Shown piece by piece: positions 34,475 through 43,775 of a stretch of 64,000 bases of DNA. How positions within the stretch are numbered: the stretch's first letter is position 1; every line of letters begins with the position of its first letter. The notes below the pieces were generated by a model, which worked only from the letters and a program-made list of their open reading frames with translations, searched no databases and was not told the DNA's origin. The stretch comes from Treponema sp. (GTDB taxonomy: Bacteria > Spirochaetota > Spirochaetia > Treponematales > Treponemataceae). The stretch spans positions 62,001 through 126,000 of the forward strand of contig JAFSRD010000041.1 of NCBI GenBank assembly GCA_017446265.1, in the 5' to 3' direction. Position numbers and translations under genes: made by a program.

Positions 34475-35100
34475 ATAAAACGCTTCCGCGCATCGTGTAC
34501 GCTGCATGCATTTTGCTGTTTCTTTCCACACTGTTTGTCTCTCCATCTCACGCGTACATGGTAAAATATAAAGAAGATTTTTACCGCCTCTACCATATCC
34601 ACTATCAACAGTACCCTGACGATTGCATTGAAAACATCTACTGGCTTGAAAAAGCTGCACAGGCAGATTTTTGCAATCCGCTGTATGCAGATGCAAAAAT
34701 TGAAACTGAAAAACAGTGGGAAAAATACCGCTACCTTTTCCAAATGCATTTAAATTTAAAGCTCATAGAGCAGCATCTGCGGCTCGGACGCACATACGAC
34801 AAAAAAGTCGCATACTTTTACGATGCTCCGTGGAAAGACGAATATATTCGCGACTTAGAGAAAGCGCTTGCATGCTACACTGCCGGCCTCTACTACTGGA
34901 AAGAAGCGCAACTTTGGGCAGAAAAGGCAAATGCCGCCTCGTTTGATTTTTTGTTCATCACCGACCAGCAATTTTGGGAAGACGAGCGCGAGCGCATAAA
35001 AAACGGCACGCTTAATTACGGAAAAATGCTTGAACGTGAAATAGCGCGCGTTACAAAAGTGCGCGACACCTTTCTTGCAATGGAAACAAAAAAATATTAG
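34471..35100 (+). CDS. Exported helical protein of unknown function
   Basis: 209 residues starting at GTG, which overlaps the tmk stop (GTGA). A signal peptide is evident (about 1-28, cleavage near SHAYM). The mature part is rich in Tyr, Trp, Lys and Glu and predicted mainly helical (YWLEKAAQADFCNPLYADA, ACYTAGLYYWKEAQLW). It looks like one or two TPR-like helical hairpins without a firm match. I do not recognise a family. Periplasmic location is inferred from the signal peptide. The aroB promoter lies inside its last codons. Confidence 0.75.
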   Translation: MNKTLPRIVYAACILLFLSTLFVSPSHAYMVKYKEDFYRLYHIHYQQYPDDCIENIYWLEKAAQADFCNPLYADAKIETEKQWEKYRYLFQMHLNLKLIEQHLRLGRTYDKKVAYFYDAPWKDEYIRDLEKALACYTAGLYYWKEAQLWAEKANAASFDFLFITDQQFWEDERERIKNGTLNYGKMLEREIARVTKVRDTFLAMETKKY

Positions 35101-35103
35101 AAT
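35075..35103 (+). promoter_or_regulatory. aroB promoter, predicted leaderless
   Basis: -35 TTGCAA (35075-35080), 17-bp spacer, -10 TAGAAT (35098-35103), then six bases to the aroB ATG (35110). It overlaps the 3' end of the preceding gene. There is no SD. Confidence 0.55.
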
Positions 35104-35109
35104 AATTGC

Positions 35110-36228
35110 ATGCAGAATCAATTGCGCATACAGTATGCACCCGTTCATCCGGGTACAGATGCAACAGACATTATTTTTAGCAATGAAGAGCCAGATTTAT
35201 GCGCGCTTTTCAAACCAGGACAAACGCATGCAAACGGAAAACGCTTTTTCTTTGTCACCGATGCAACAGTAGCGACGCTGCCGCCAGTAATTCCTTTTGT
35301 AGAACAATTTGACGACGGCATATGCAAATCTGACAACTTGCTCATAATCAGTCCGGGAGAACCGTACAAGACGATAGAAAGCGCACTTGAAATCATAAAG
35401 TCTGCCGTTGACGCAGGTTTTACGCGCAACGACACATTTGTTGCCATAGGCGGCGGCGTCATCTGCGACTTGACAGGATTCGCTGCATCGCTCTTTAAGC
35501 GCGGCGCATCGTGCATATTTGTGCCGACAACGCTGCTGTGCATGGTAGACGCAGCAATAGGCGGAAAGACAGGATGCGATTTTAATAATTATAAAAACAT
35601 GATAGGCTCATTTTTTCCTGCAACTTCAATTTATTTATTTCCAAAATTTATTAACTCTCTTTCAGATGCGCACTATCGTTCGGGGCTTGCAGAAGCGCTC
35701 AAGACGGCGCTTTTATACGATGCCGACATGTACGCGCTTTTCAAAAATGAAAGCGCAAAGGTGTTGTCGCGCGACTACAGCACAATCAGTTCAATCATAT
35801 GCACGTGCGCAAAGTTGAAAGCGCATGTTGTAGAAACTGATTTTACAGAACGAGACGAGCGCATGTATTTGAACTACGGACATACATTTGCCCACGCGCT
35901 TGAATCGCTTGCAGGCTTTGGCAATATTACGCACGGAGATGCGGTTGCATGGGGCATAGGCAGGGCTGTTACGCTCAGCAATAATCTGAGATTGTGCAAT
36001 ATAGCGTACCGTGATGACATACTTTCAACGCTCGACGCATACGGCTGGGAAACAGCGCCTGTTCCAATGGCCGTCACTGGCGGTGCGGCAGGAAAACGCC
36101 TTCTTGCAATCATGCACAGTGACAAAAAAAATATAAGCAGTTCGGTGCGCGTTGTTCTGCAAAAGGGTCTGACGGAAACACTTGTGCAAGAAGTTTCCGA
36201 TGACGACATCTTATCTGCCCTACGATAA
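35110..36228 (+). CDS. aroB: 3-dehydroquinate synthase
   Basis: 372 residues. It cyclises DAHP to 3-dehydroquinate with NAD and a divalent metal, step two of the shikimate pathway. The NAD/metal domains show FVAIGGGVICDLTGFAAS, FVPTTLLCMVDAAIGGKTGCDF, GLAEALKTALLYD and the metal-binding NYGHTFAHALE with HGDAVAWG. The length is normal. The start matches the first Met of the conserved region and the 6-base -10 spacing. The cysteine desulfurase gene begins eight bases after the stop. Confidence 0.96.
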   Translation: MQNQLRIQYAPVHPGTDATDIIFSNEEPDLCALFKPGQTHANGKRFFFVTDATVATLPPVIPFVEQFDDGICKSDNLLIISPGEPYKTIESALEIIKSAVDAGFTRNDTFVAIGGGVICDLTGFAASLFKRGASCIFVPTTLLCMVDAAIGGKTGCDFNNYKNMIGSFFPATSIYLFPKFINSLSDAHYRSGLAEALKTALLYDADMYALFKNESAKVLSRDYSTISSIICTCAKLKAHVVETDFTERDERMYLNYGHTFAHALESLAGFGNITHGDAVAWGIGRAVTLSNNLRLCNIAYRDDILSTLDAYGWETAPVPMAVTGGAAGKRLLAIMHSDKKNISSSVRVVLQKGLTETLVQEVSDDDILSALR

Positions 36229-36236
36229 CAACTGCT

Positions 36237-37406
36237 ATGAACCAGAACGACATATATCATTATTTTGATTGGGCTGCAACAAGTCCTGCCGACGAAGATA
36301 TTTTGCGCACCTGTCTTGAGCAGACGATTGCTGTCTGGGGAAATCCTTCAAGCATTCACACTGTCGGGAAAAAAGCGCACGAGCTTCTTGAACAAGCACG
36401 CTGCACAAGCGCGGCAGCACTCGGCGTTGCACCTGATACAGTTTACTTTACGTCGGGTGGCACGGAAGGCAATCACATACCGCTTCTTTCATTAATAAAT
36501 CGCCCGAAAAAAGGAACAGTGCTCATAAGCGCGTTAGAGCATCCCGCAGTACGCATGCAAGCAGAATCATTAATAAAATGCGGATGGCATGTAAACACAA
36601 TCCCTGCAACGCGCGACGGCTTTATAACTGCCGAAGCTGTTCTTTCAAAGCTTACAGACGACACCGCGCTCGTATGCGTTATGGCGGTAAACAATGAGAT
36701 GGGCGCAATTCAGAACATATATGCCATAGCAGATGCACTTGAGTCGTCGGGCAACGCGCGCGTAAAGCTCCATGTTGACTGCGTGCAAGCCGCAGGAAAG
36801 ATTCCACTTGACATCTCGCACAAAGCAATAGCGAGCGCGTCGTTTAGCGCGCATAAATTGTGCGGACCGCGCGGCACGGGCATAGCATATCTGGCACATG
36901 CAGTTGAACCGTTTTTGCGCGGCGGCGGTCAAGAGAGAAATATGCGCAGCGGCACTGAAAATGTCTATGGCGCGCTTGCATTTTCAAAGTGTCTTGAACG
37001 GTATTGCATTACGCAAAAAAACACCGCAGCAACTTCTCGTTTTGCACTTCAAAAAAAATTAACAAAATCTTTCATAGAAAAACTTGCGGCAATACACTCG
37101 TGCACAGTGATTCCTGAAACGCGCACAGCGCACGAAGACGAGTACTCACCGTGGATCGTGCAGGCAGCTTTTAAAAATATGCCCGGCCAGGTGATGCTTC
37201 GCGCGCTTGATGCAGAAGGATTTTTCATTTCTACAGGCAGCGCATGCTCTTCCCGCCGCACAGACAGCCGTGTTTTACAGGAACTGCATGTACGTCCAGA
37301 ACTTCGTGAAAACGCAGTGCGTTTCAGTTTTGGACCGCACACAACAGAACAGGCAATGCAGGAACTTGCAGAAAAAACAGCAGAAATAGCTGCACAATTT
37401 GCTTGA
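36237..37406 (+). CDS. Cysteine desulfurase (NifS/IscS type)
   Basis: 389 residues of a class V PLP enzyme. It takes sulfur from cysteine as a persulfide for Fe-S clusters or thiolation. Visible: YFDWAATSPAD at the N-terminus, FTSGGTEGNH, ALEHPAV, HVDCVQAAGK, the PLP lysine in SFSAHKLCGPRGTG, and the active-site Cys in TGSACSSRR. No iscU or regulator is adjacent. The ATG has no SD, and coupling to aroB eight bases upstream probably helps translation. Confidence 0.93.
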   Translation: MNQNDIYHYFDWAATSPADEDILRTCLEQTIAVWGNPSSIHTVGKKAHELLEQARCTSAAALGVAPDTVYFTSGGTEGNHIPLLSLINRPKKGTVLISALEHPAVRMQAESLIKCGWHVNTIPATRDGFITAEAVLSKLTDDTALVCVMAVNNEMGAIQNIYAIADALESSGNARVKLHVDCVQAAGKIPLDISHKAIASASFSAHKLCGPRGTGIAYLAHAVEPFLRGGGQERNMRSGTENVYGALAFSKCLERYCITQKNTAATSRFALQKKLTKSFIEKLAAIHSCTVIPETRTAHEDEYSPWIVQAAFKNMPGQVMLRALDAEGFFISTGSACSSRRTDSRVLQELHVRPELRENAVRFSFGPHTTEQAMQELAEKTAEIAAQFA

Positions 37407-37447
37407 TGTGCTATGGCAACTGTGCTTGTTATTGTCAAGCCCCTCGC

Positions 37448-37476
37448 TTGCCCAACAACTGTTTTTGTGATACTGT
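37448..37476 (+). promoter_or_regulatory. Promoter of the PUR-domain gene
   Basis: -35 TTGCCC (37448-37453) and -10 TACTGT (37471-37476) with a 17-bp spacer. GATACT at 37469-37474 is an alternative -10. An ordinary leader with AAGGA precedes the start at 37506. Confidence 0.4.
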
Positions 37477-37505
37477 AACATAAAGCATATTTTAAGGAAT
37501 AGATT

Positions 37506-37919
37506 ATGGGAGCGCGCGGCGAACTTTACACAACGCAAGTATTTCTCGACAACAGGTCATATTTTTTCAACGTAAAAGAAAACAGAACGGGCGACATTTT
37601 TTTACAAGTTGTAGAAAGCAAAAGCCGCGATGGTGAAGATTTTGACCGTCATCAAATAGCGATTTTTGCCGAAGACATGCAGAAATTTCTTCAAGGCATG
37701 GAAAAATCTCTGTCGTTCATAGACAAAGAGCGTCGTACACGCATAAAACTTGCACGAGAAAAAAAAGCAGCAAAAGAAGCCAAATATAGCAAAAAAGTCT
37801 ACTACGTTAAAGATGATGAAAAGCGCGATGACGGCATAAAACGCACCGGTCGCGTCATCCACATCGTTTCAAAGCGCAACGAAAACAGAGAAGCAACTGA
37901 AACATCTGAAAAATATTAG
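37506..37919 (+). CDS. PUR-domain (DUF3276) nucleic-acid-binding protein, BpuR-like
   Basis: 137 residues. The first about 90 form one PUR repeat: ARGELYTTQVFLDNRSYFFNVKENRTGDIFLQVVESK then HQIAIFAEDMQKFLQGMEKSL. The rest is a very basic tail (RRTRIKLAREKKAAKEAKYSKK). PUR proteins dimerise and bind single-stranded DNA and RNA; in Borrelia the relative BpuR is a regulator of gene expression (established for that genus). It stands as a single gene with its own promoter and SD (TTTAAGGAATAGATT) and converges on rnhB. Confidence 0.85.
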   Translation: MGARGELYTTQVFLDNRSYFFNVKENRTGDIFLQVVESKSRDGEDFDRHQIAIFAEDMQKFLQGMEKSLSFIDKERRTRIKLAREKKAAKEAKYSKKVYYVKDDEKRDDGIKRTGRVIHIVSKRNENREATETSEKY

Positions 37920-37946
37920 ACACGTTCCAAACTTTTAGATGCCCCA

Positions 37947-38531
37947 TTAATATTTGAATGTGAGCCGTTGAATAGGTGACGGACCAAGCGTCCTGCAAAT
38001 CTGCACATGCGCAGCAGTCGGGTATCCTTTGTGGCGTGCATAGCCATATGCAGGATACTTTTTGTCCATTTCAATCATAATCGCATCCCTGCACGTTTTA
38101 GCAAGTATGCTCGCCGCCATGACAGGATAATATGCCTCATCTGCTTTTGGTGCGCACGAACATTCGCATGCAATGTCAGGGCAAAACGTACCGTCTGCAA
38201 TTGCGCTCACGCGTTCATACGTTATGCTGTTATCACGCGCCCACCCGTCCAAGCGCAGTGCAAGCATCTCATAGGCAAGCTTCATTGCATGCAAACTCGC
38301 CTGCAAAATATTGCTGTTGTCGATAAACTCGTGGCCTGCAATGCCAATTCCCCAGCACGCCTTTTCTTTAATAATTTTTTCTGCAACAAGCCGTTTTTTT
38401 TCTGAAAGTTTTTTTGAATCGTTTAAAATTGCAAGCGGAAAATCTTCTGGAAGGACAACAGCTCCCGCCACAACAGGGCCTGCAAGCGGACCGCGCCCTG
38501 CTTCATCAAGCCCGCACAAAAGAACTGACAT
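37947..38531 (-). CDS. rnhB: Ribonuclease HII
   Basis: 194 residues. It removes ribonucleotides from DNA and RNA primers of hybrids. The acidic active site is complete: LLCGLDEAGRGPLAGPVVAGAVV (Asp-Glu), the Asp in AIADG, and the Asp in AKTCRDAIMIEMD, followed by GYARHKGYPTAAH. The length is typical. It is the third gene of the PRT, beta-helix, rnhB run, five bases after the beta-helix gene. Confidence 0.97.
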   Translation of the reverse strand: MSVLLCGLDEAGRGPLAGPVVAGAVVLPEDFPLAILNDSKKLSEKKRLVAEKIIKEKACWGIGIAGHEFIDNSNILQASLHAMKLAYEMLALRLDGWARDNSITYERVSAIADGTFCPDIACECSCAPKADEAYYPVMAASILAKTCRDAIMIEMDKKYPAYGYARHKGYPTAAHVQICRTLGPSPIQRLTFKY

Positions 38532-38536
38532 GTGCG

Positions 38537-40615
38537 CTAATACCCTTGAGTCATATTTCCGCTATATTCAAGCAGCACATTGTTTGCATCTTCATACACT
38601 GCGTCCGTCACTTTGACAGAGCCGCGCAACTCGGCAGTAAAAGTGTTTTCAGTTATCTTTCCGAGCGCACCGAACAGCTCAACTGCCCTGCCATACATTC
38701 CTGTCACTTTGCACGAAGACGAATGCAACTCAAATTCACCGCCCTGCACAGAAAAATTGACAGCGGTCTGCGCAACAGTTGAAACGCGCGAATTCTGTAT
38801 TTTGATTTTTGCATCAGATGCCCCAATGCACGACGAATAACTTGAAGCAGAAGATGTCATGCCGCTATCTGTCACAACAACGACAGATGAATCCGCTCTG
38901 ATGATTGTGCCGTTTCTCGCAAACGACGCGACTACTTCACAATCTGCAAGCGTAAGCACAGCGTGTTCTAATTTAATAAGTGGCGCATCGACGGCACCTG
39001 CTGCATCGTTCCGCATAATAATGCAGTCGTCTATTTCAAGGCTTGCGCTGCGCACAACAAGCGAACTGCCCGACGGAAATATGAGCTGCGCGTCATCCTG
39101 TCCGTTTATGACGCAGTTTGAAAAAAGCGGCGTTTCTCCTTCTGGCATTGTGAGCGTGCCTGCCACTCTTATGTTTGCAAATCTATTTTCACCTATCGCG
39201 GCAAGGCATTGCTCAAAAGAGGCAAACGGATTGCTGCGCGTACCGTCGGCAGTGCGCTCGTCTGCTGCATTACTGATATAATAATTATATTTGTCTATAA
39301 CAACATCATACGAGACAACACTGCTCTTGTTGCCCCTTTTGTCAACCGCATATGCGCGCACACAGCAATACACCGCATTGCCTGAAAAGGAATCGAGCGT
39401 AATCGCATGTTCTGGATGCTCAAAAAAATCTGCACCTGTCGAAGCGTGAGAAAACAGCACGCGCGCATCATCTTTTGTGATGTCGCCGTGTACAGCCATC
39501 TGCTCTATTGCGACAAACAGCTGCGCATCATCTTCATATGCAAAAACAAGTTCTACGGGATGACGCGAAAAAAATGATTGTTCGCTTGAATTGACAATCG
39601 GAGGAGCTGGCGCGCGCTTGTCAACTTCATACGGCACATCGATTGCTCCCTGATACACTGAATTATAATAAATCCCTGCGCTGAATGTGCCTGAAATCTC
39701 ATCTCCGGGAAATGCATCTATTCCAACTGTATTAAAAAACATAACGCCTGAATCAGATGCAATGCCAATCCTATAGCCATCGTCGCCGTTGACAACTATG
39801 GAAAGAGAACCGTCAGATGATTCCCGCGTTTCTACAACAGGCTTTGGCGGAAGCACAAATGATTCTATTGGATTGCCCTGCTGAAATGCAATGCTCTGCC
39901 ACGATATTGTATGCGGAATGCTTCTGTCAAGTTGCTGAGGCACTTTCATTGCGTCCCAGTATGAGTCGTCAATTTTGTATATCAGTTTTTTATCAATAAA
40001 CATGATTGTATCCCAGTCATGCAATATAAATGGGGTGTCGCGCGTGCTGAATGCGGGCGGAAGCGAAGGCGCTGTTTTTATGATAAACCGCCAATATGCA
40101 GTTCCGTCTGTAACCGTGCACGGAACATACCGCGACAAAATGCAATCTGCCGCAGTTGAAATAGTTCCACTTTCATAAAATGAAGCAGGCAATTTCCCAA
40201 AGCTGTATGAAAACGGCTGCATTATTGTCAACGGCGAACCTGCATGATGCTCCACAATGCTATTCAAAAGCGCATCGTTTGAAAACGGCGCAGCAATATC
40301 AGATGCAGGCGGCCGCTCTTCAACCGTATACACAATACCTGTTTCAGACACGCTGCCATCACGCGAAATTGAGACGACGCGCAACTGCACGGCACCGACC
40401 ATATCTATGAGCACAGGACCGTCATAAGCAAAGCCCGTTTGCAACGGGTCTGAACCGTTGAGCGAATAAAACATTTCTTCGCCGTCCGATGAATCAAGCA
40501 CAAGTATCTGCCTGTTTGCCCACGTTCCGCTTGCAGGATTGACAATCGTCGTCTCTGCGGCACCGTTCAAAAGAAAAAAAATAAAAAAATTAACAATTAA
40601 TAAAATCCGTCTCAT
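38537..40615 (-). CDS. Exported right-handed beta-helix protein with CHB_HEX_C-like N-terminus
   Basis: 692 residues with a signal peptide (about 1-21). Residues about 23-95 resemble the chitobiase/hexosaminidase C-terminal immunoglobulin-like module (PASGTWANRQILVLDSSDGEEMFYSLNGSDP), and a related module may recur at about 330-430. The last 230 residues show stacked short strands of a parallel beta-helix (SFEQCLAAIGENRFANIRVAGTL, CVINGQDDAQLIF, LEIDDCIIMRNDAAG). The role is unknown; such modules often bind carbohydrates. The ATG overlaps the phosphoribosyltransferase stop (ATGA). Confidence 0.78.
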   Translation of the reverse strand: MRRILLIVNFFIFFLLNGAAETTIVNPASGTWANRQILVLDSSDGEEMFYSLNGSDPLQTGFAYDGPVLIDMVGAVQLRVVSISRDGSVSETGIVYTVEERPPASDIAAPFSNDALLNSIVEHHAGSPLTIMQPFSYSFGKLPASFYESGTISTAADCILSRYVPCTVTDGTAYWRFIIKTAPSLPPAFSTRDTPFILHDWDTIMFIDKKLIYKIDDSYWDAMKVPQQLDRSIPHTISWQSIAFQQGNPIESFVLPPKPVVETRESSDGSLSIVVNGDDGYRIGIASDSGVMFFNTVGIDAFPGDEISGTFSAGIYYNSVYQGAIDVPYEVDKRAPAPPIVNSSEQSFFSRHPVELVFAYEDDAQLFVAIEQMAVHGDITKDDARVLFSHASTGADFFEHPEHAITLDSFSGNAVYCCVRAYAVDKRGNKSSVVSYDVVIDKYNYYISNAADERTADGTRSNPFASFEQCLAAIGENRFANIRVAGTLTMPEGETPLFSNCVINGQDDAQLIFPSGSSLVVRSASLEIDDCIIMRNDAAGAVDAPLIKLEHAVLTLADCEVVASFARNGTIIRADSSVVVVTDSGMTSSASSYSSCIGASDAKIKIQNSRVSTVAQTAVNFSVQGGEFELHSSSCKVTGMYGRAVELFGALGKITENTFTAELRGSVKVTDAVYEDANNVLLEYSGNMTQGY

Positions 40616-41223
40616 GTATTCCCCAAAAGCGGTTCAAGAATGGCACGCAGCTCTGGGTCGTCTTTGAAATAATATTTTCCAAGCTCTTCTTTTGAAAGAC
40701 CCACAAGCTCATGACTCAAATAATGAATCCAAACATCTTCTTCTGGTTTTGTCACTTCAATTTTTCTGCACCAGTAGTCAGGATGAATCGGCGGCTGGTC
40801 TCTATGGTAGGTAAAATATTTGTAATCGTGCACGACAATTTTTATGTTGCTGCGAGGCACGCCGCGCTTTAAAAAGATTTCAACGAGCGAATTGATGGTG
40901 CGCCCAGAGTCAAAAATATCGTCAACGAGCATGATATTGTCTCCTGCACGCAGATGTTCAGGAGCATATGTCCATCCGTCAACATACACTTTTTCATGCT
41001 TCTGAATGTCAGAATATGAGCGCGCAACGAGTGCAGCGTAGAGAACAGGGTGATAGTTTTTTCTGACAAGCTTGTAATACTCGCTTATGACATTTGCCAT
41101 ATATGCGCCGCCGCGCAAAGAACAGTAAATTACATCGGGCACAAATCCATCTGTATACATTTTATGTGCAATCTTCAGCGCATTGTTTCGCACAACTTCA
41201 AACGGCAAAAACTCTTTTATCAT
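40612..41223 (-). CDS. Phosphoribosyltransferase (purine PRT-like)
   Basis: 203 residues. It has the PRPP-binding loop MLVDDIFDSGRTINSL and an N-terminal SLRGGAYMANV, the type I PRTase fold. The hood and C-terminal part (IHPDYWCRKIEVTKPEEDVWIHYLSHEL) resemble xanthine/guanine or hypoxanthine PRTases of spirochaetes and Thermotogae. The base substrate is not decided. GAGG eight bases before the ATG acts as SD. Confidence 0.88.
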   Translation of the reverse strand: MIKEFLPFEVVRNNALKIAHKMYTDGFVPDVIYCSLRGGAYMANVISEYYKLVRKNYHPVLYAALVARSYSDIQKHEKVYVDGWTYAPEHLRAGDNIMLVDDIFDSGRTINSLVEIFLKRGVPRSNIKIVVHDYKYFTYHRDQPPIHPDYWCRKIEVTKPEEDVWIHYLSHELVGLSKEELGKYYFKDDPELRAILEPLLGNT

Positions 41224-41244
41224 ATCAGTGGCCTCATAGCCAGC

Positions 41245-41273
41245 ATTATAAACCTAAATCGCTGAATGTACAA
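41245..41273 (-). promoter_or_regulatory. Promoter of the PRT, beta-helix and rnhB genes
   Basis: Minus strand -35 TTGTAC (41273-41268), 17-bp spacer, consensus -10 TATAAT (41250-41245), then a leader of about 16 bases with GAGG. It overlaps the stop codon of the upstream ABC-transporter gene. Confidence 0.6.
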
Positions 41274-41961
41274 CAAGTGACGCTATAGTATTTTCAAGTT
41301 CTGCATCATTTTTTCGTATGTTTTGCTCATCAAAAATAATTTTGAGCGGCGTTCCTGCCAATATGAGAATCCTGTCAGAAAGAAGTACCGCTTCTTTTGG
41401 GTCATGCGTTACAAAAAAAACAGTGCGTTTTTCTATTGCGAGAAGCCGCTGCGTTATCTTTATAAGATGCAGTTTTATTTTTAAATCTTGCGATTGAAAT
41501 GGCTCGTCAAGCAAAAGCACGCTTGAAGGAAACGCAAAACTTCGCGCCACTGCAACACGCTGCGCCTCGCCGCCGCTCAACTCATCGGGAAATGACGCGC
41601 ATTTGTCGCCAAGCTCAACGTTTTCAAGAAAATGGAGAGCGCGCAATTTTGCAGCTTCTTTGCTCATCACGTTTACGAGCGGCAGCATAACATTTTGCAG
41701 CACTGTTGCAGACGGAATGAGACGCGGTTCCTGAAATAAAAACGAAATTGATGGGCGCGCTGCCGCACCGTTGAACAGTATGCTGCCTTCTGCAAGCGCA
41801 TTGCGAAGCGTTCCTGCAATGCAGCAGAGCAATGTTGTCTTGCCGCTTCCAGACGGCGCAATTGCACACGTCACTTTTTCACTTGCGACATGCAGCGAAA
41901 AATTGCTATACAGTTGTTTCTTGTCGCGCACAATAGCTATGTTGTTTATCGAGATGCTCAT
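41254..41961 (-). CDS. ABC transporter ATP-binding protein (SsuB/TauB/ThiZ-like)
   Basis: 235 residues with all ABC motifs: Walker A APSGSGKTT, Q-loop FLFQEPRLIP, signature LSGGEAQRVAVARS, Walker B VLLLDEP and the H-loop FVTHD. The Q-loop and size place it with importers of the nitrate/sulfonate/thiamine-precursor class. Its start overlaps the permease stop (ATGA). The three genes form one uptake system. Confidence 0.9.
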   Translation of the reverse strand: MSISINNIAIVRDKKQLYSNFSLHVASEKVTCAIAPSGSGKTTLLCCIAGTLRNALAEGSILFNGAAARPSISFLFQEPRLIPSATVLQNVMLPLVNVMSKEAAKLRALHFLENVELGDKCASFPDELSGGEAQRVAVARSFAFPSSVLLLDEPFQSQDLKIKLHLIKITQRLLAIEKRTVFFVTHDPKEAVLLSDRILILAGTPLKIIFDEQNIRKNDAELENTIASLVVHSAI

Positions 41962-42713
41962 GCGCGCCTCTTTTGCATTTTTTCCGCAACGAGCGAAAAT
42001 AATTTTTCAAATGCAAAGCTCAACATGACGACGACAAATGTAATGGCAAGCACTTCGGCAGTATTCAAATGCACTTGCGCCTTTTGAAGTAGCGAACCTG
42101 CTCCAAAAGCCGGAATGCACAGCACTTCTCCTGCAACGACTACTTTCCAGGTAAGGCCAAATGCAGCTGCCGAACCAGAGAAAAAAAACGGCACGACAGA
42201 CGGTGCAGTAATCCAGCGGAACTTTTGCAATTTTGTTAATTGATAAATTTGCGCCATGTCCGCAAGCTTTCTGTCCCGTTTTAAAAACCCGCCAGCAACT
42301 GAAGAAATCATAATCGGAAGCGTCATAAGCACAGACACAAAAAGCGGCACATGCGACGACGTAAACCAAAAGAGCGCAACGAGTATAAACGAGACAACAG
42401 GCGTAGCGCGAATTATTGCAATGGGAAGTGCAAGCAGATTATTAAAAAATGGAGAACTGCCGCACAGCACGCCGAGCGCAGTTCCGAGCAAAACTGAAAT
42501 CAAAAAAGAAAAAAAACAACGAACCACAGTAGCGGCAACATGCTGCCAGAAAACAGCAGTGCCGCATATAGCTGCAAGCGCATGGAAAACATCTTCAGGC
42601 GGCGGAAGAATGAGCGGCGCGCTCATCACATGCGCACCGACTTTCCACAAGCAGAGAATGACGACAACAGACAGACAATATGACGCAGTTTTACTTGAAG
42701 TAAAAGCCTTCAT
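41958..42713 (-). CDS. ABC transporter permease (SsuC/TauC/ThiX-like)
   Basis: 251 residues, about six membrane segments. It belongs to the BPD inner-membrane family. The EAA-type coupling loop is visible at about 165-190 (LADMAQIYQLTKLQKFRWITAPSVVPFFFSG). It forms the channel with the adjacent ATPase. The ATG at 42713 is preferred over GTG at 42728. Both lie inside the end of the binding-protein gene, so translation is coupled. Confidence 0.88.
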   Translation of the reverse strand: MKAFTSSKTASYCLSVVVILCLWKVGAHVMSAPLILPPPEDVFHALAAICGTAVFWQHVAATVVRCFFSFLISVLLGTALGVLCGSSPFFNNLLALPIAIIRATPVVSFILVALFWFTSSHVPLFVSVLMTLPIMISSVAGGFLKRDRKLADMAQIYQLTKLQKFRWITAPSVVPFFFSGSAAAFGLTWKVVVAGEVLCIPAFGAGSLLQKAQVHLNTAEVLAITFVVVMLSFAFEKLFSLVAEKMQKRRA

Positions 42714-43737
42714 CTGGAAGTTTTCCACCTATTGAGTCAGGTGCAAACTCAAAAAAAATTGAAAGCAAATGCTCAATTTCACTTTGAGCGTCTAGCGCAT
42801 CTTTCCATGTAAAATTCGCAAAGGGAATGGCGTTTGCAACAATAGGCGCCATAAGGCCAAGCGTATTCTTTTGGACGAGCACGCCCGCGCGCTGCGGATT
42901 TGCAACTGTCCAGGCACACGACTGTGAAAATGCATCTTTAAAAGCACGGACAGCAACAGCATGCAAAGACGCATACGAAGCGCGCACTACCATCACAGTG
43001 AGCGGATATGTTTTTTGCTGCACACTTGCCGCGCCAAATTCATCTTGCATGTTGAGCGCGCGCACGACATCGGGTGATTTTGCCGTTGCAACAGTTGCAA
43101 ACGGCTCTGGAACGACAGCATACCTGATTTTGTCTGAAAGCAATTCTGCGGCTATGTCTGCTGTCGGAATGCTGTAATCAAGCAGTACGCCATTTGCGCT
43201 TTCGGGGATAGCGTTCCGTGCAAGCAACCAGCGGAAAAGATATTCGGGCGTTGCGCCTTGCCCCGCAATAGACACTGTTTTGCCAATAAGGTCTGAAAGC
43301 GATTTTACGCTCTTGTCCTTTGTAATTAAAAACAGATTGCCGTTGCCAGAAACGCCCACACACAAAAGCGCGCCGTTTGCGCTGTTGTACACTTTTGCGG
43401 CAACGTTTGCAGGCATAAAGCCAATGTCAATTTCACCTTTAAGCATTTTTGGCAAAAGCGCTTGCGGCGAAGCAAATTTTTCAAACACTACCGACTTGCC
43501 ATCAACGACAGGCATTGCATCAAACATGTACGCAGTAGGAATGCTCGTAGGGCCGTTCAATATGCCTATGCGGATTGTCTCATGTGGAGCAACATCAATT
43601 TCTTGCACCATTTGAGGCTGCTCTTGAACAGGAACGCTCAATTTTTCAGCATCGTTTTTCCCGTTGGCAAAAATCGGAACATTTGAAAATACTGCAAATG
43701 CAGCAAGTAAAACTGTTGTAAATATAATACGTTTCAT
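42691..43737 (-). CDS. ABC transporter substrate-binding protein (NMT1/SsuA-like)
   Basis: 348 residues with a cleavable signal peptide (about 1-25, SNVPIFANG) and no lipobox. The fold is a periplasmic-binding type II protein of the NMT1/THI5/SsuA class: IRIGILNGPTSIPTAYMFD, KGEIDIGFMPANVAAKVY, LIGKTVSIAGQGATPEYLFRWLL and YAVVPEPFATVA. The ligand could be an alkanesulfonate, nitrate, a thiamine precursor or another small molecule; nothing nearby decides it. It begins the three-gene importer. Confidence 0.87.
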   Translation of the reverse strand: MKRIIFTTVLLAAFAVFSNVPIFANGKNDAEKLSVPVQEQPQMVQEIDVAPHETIRIGILNGPTSIPTAYMFDAMPVVDGKSVVFEKFASPQALLPKMLKGEIDIGFMPANVAAKVYNSANGALLCVGVSGNGNLFLITKDKSVKSLSDLIGKTVSIAGQGATPEYLFRWLLARNAIPESANGVLLDYSIPTADIAAELLSDKIRYAVVPEPFATVATAKSPDVVRALNMQDEFGAASVQQKTYPLTVMVVRASYASLHAVAVRAFKDAFSQSCAWTVANPQRAGVLVQKNTLGLMAPIVANAIPFANFTWKDALDAQSEIEHLLSIFFEFAPDSIGGKLPDEGFYFK

Positions 43738-43746
43738 AGTATGGGC

Positions 43747-43775
43747 AGTATACTATGAAAAATAATTATATTCAA
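43747..43775 (-). promoter_or_regulatory. Promoter of the ABC importer, near-leaderless
   Basis: Minus strand -35 TTGAAT (43775-43770), 17-bp spacer, -10 TATACT (43752-43747), then nine bases to the ATG at 43737. The leader would be two to three bases. The -35 overlaps the clpC stop codon. Confidence 0.5.
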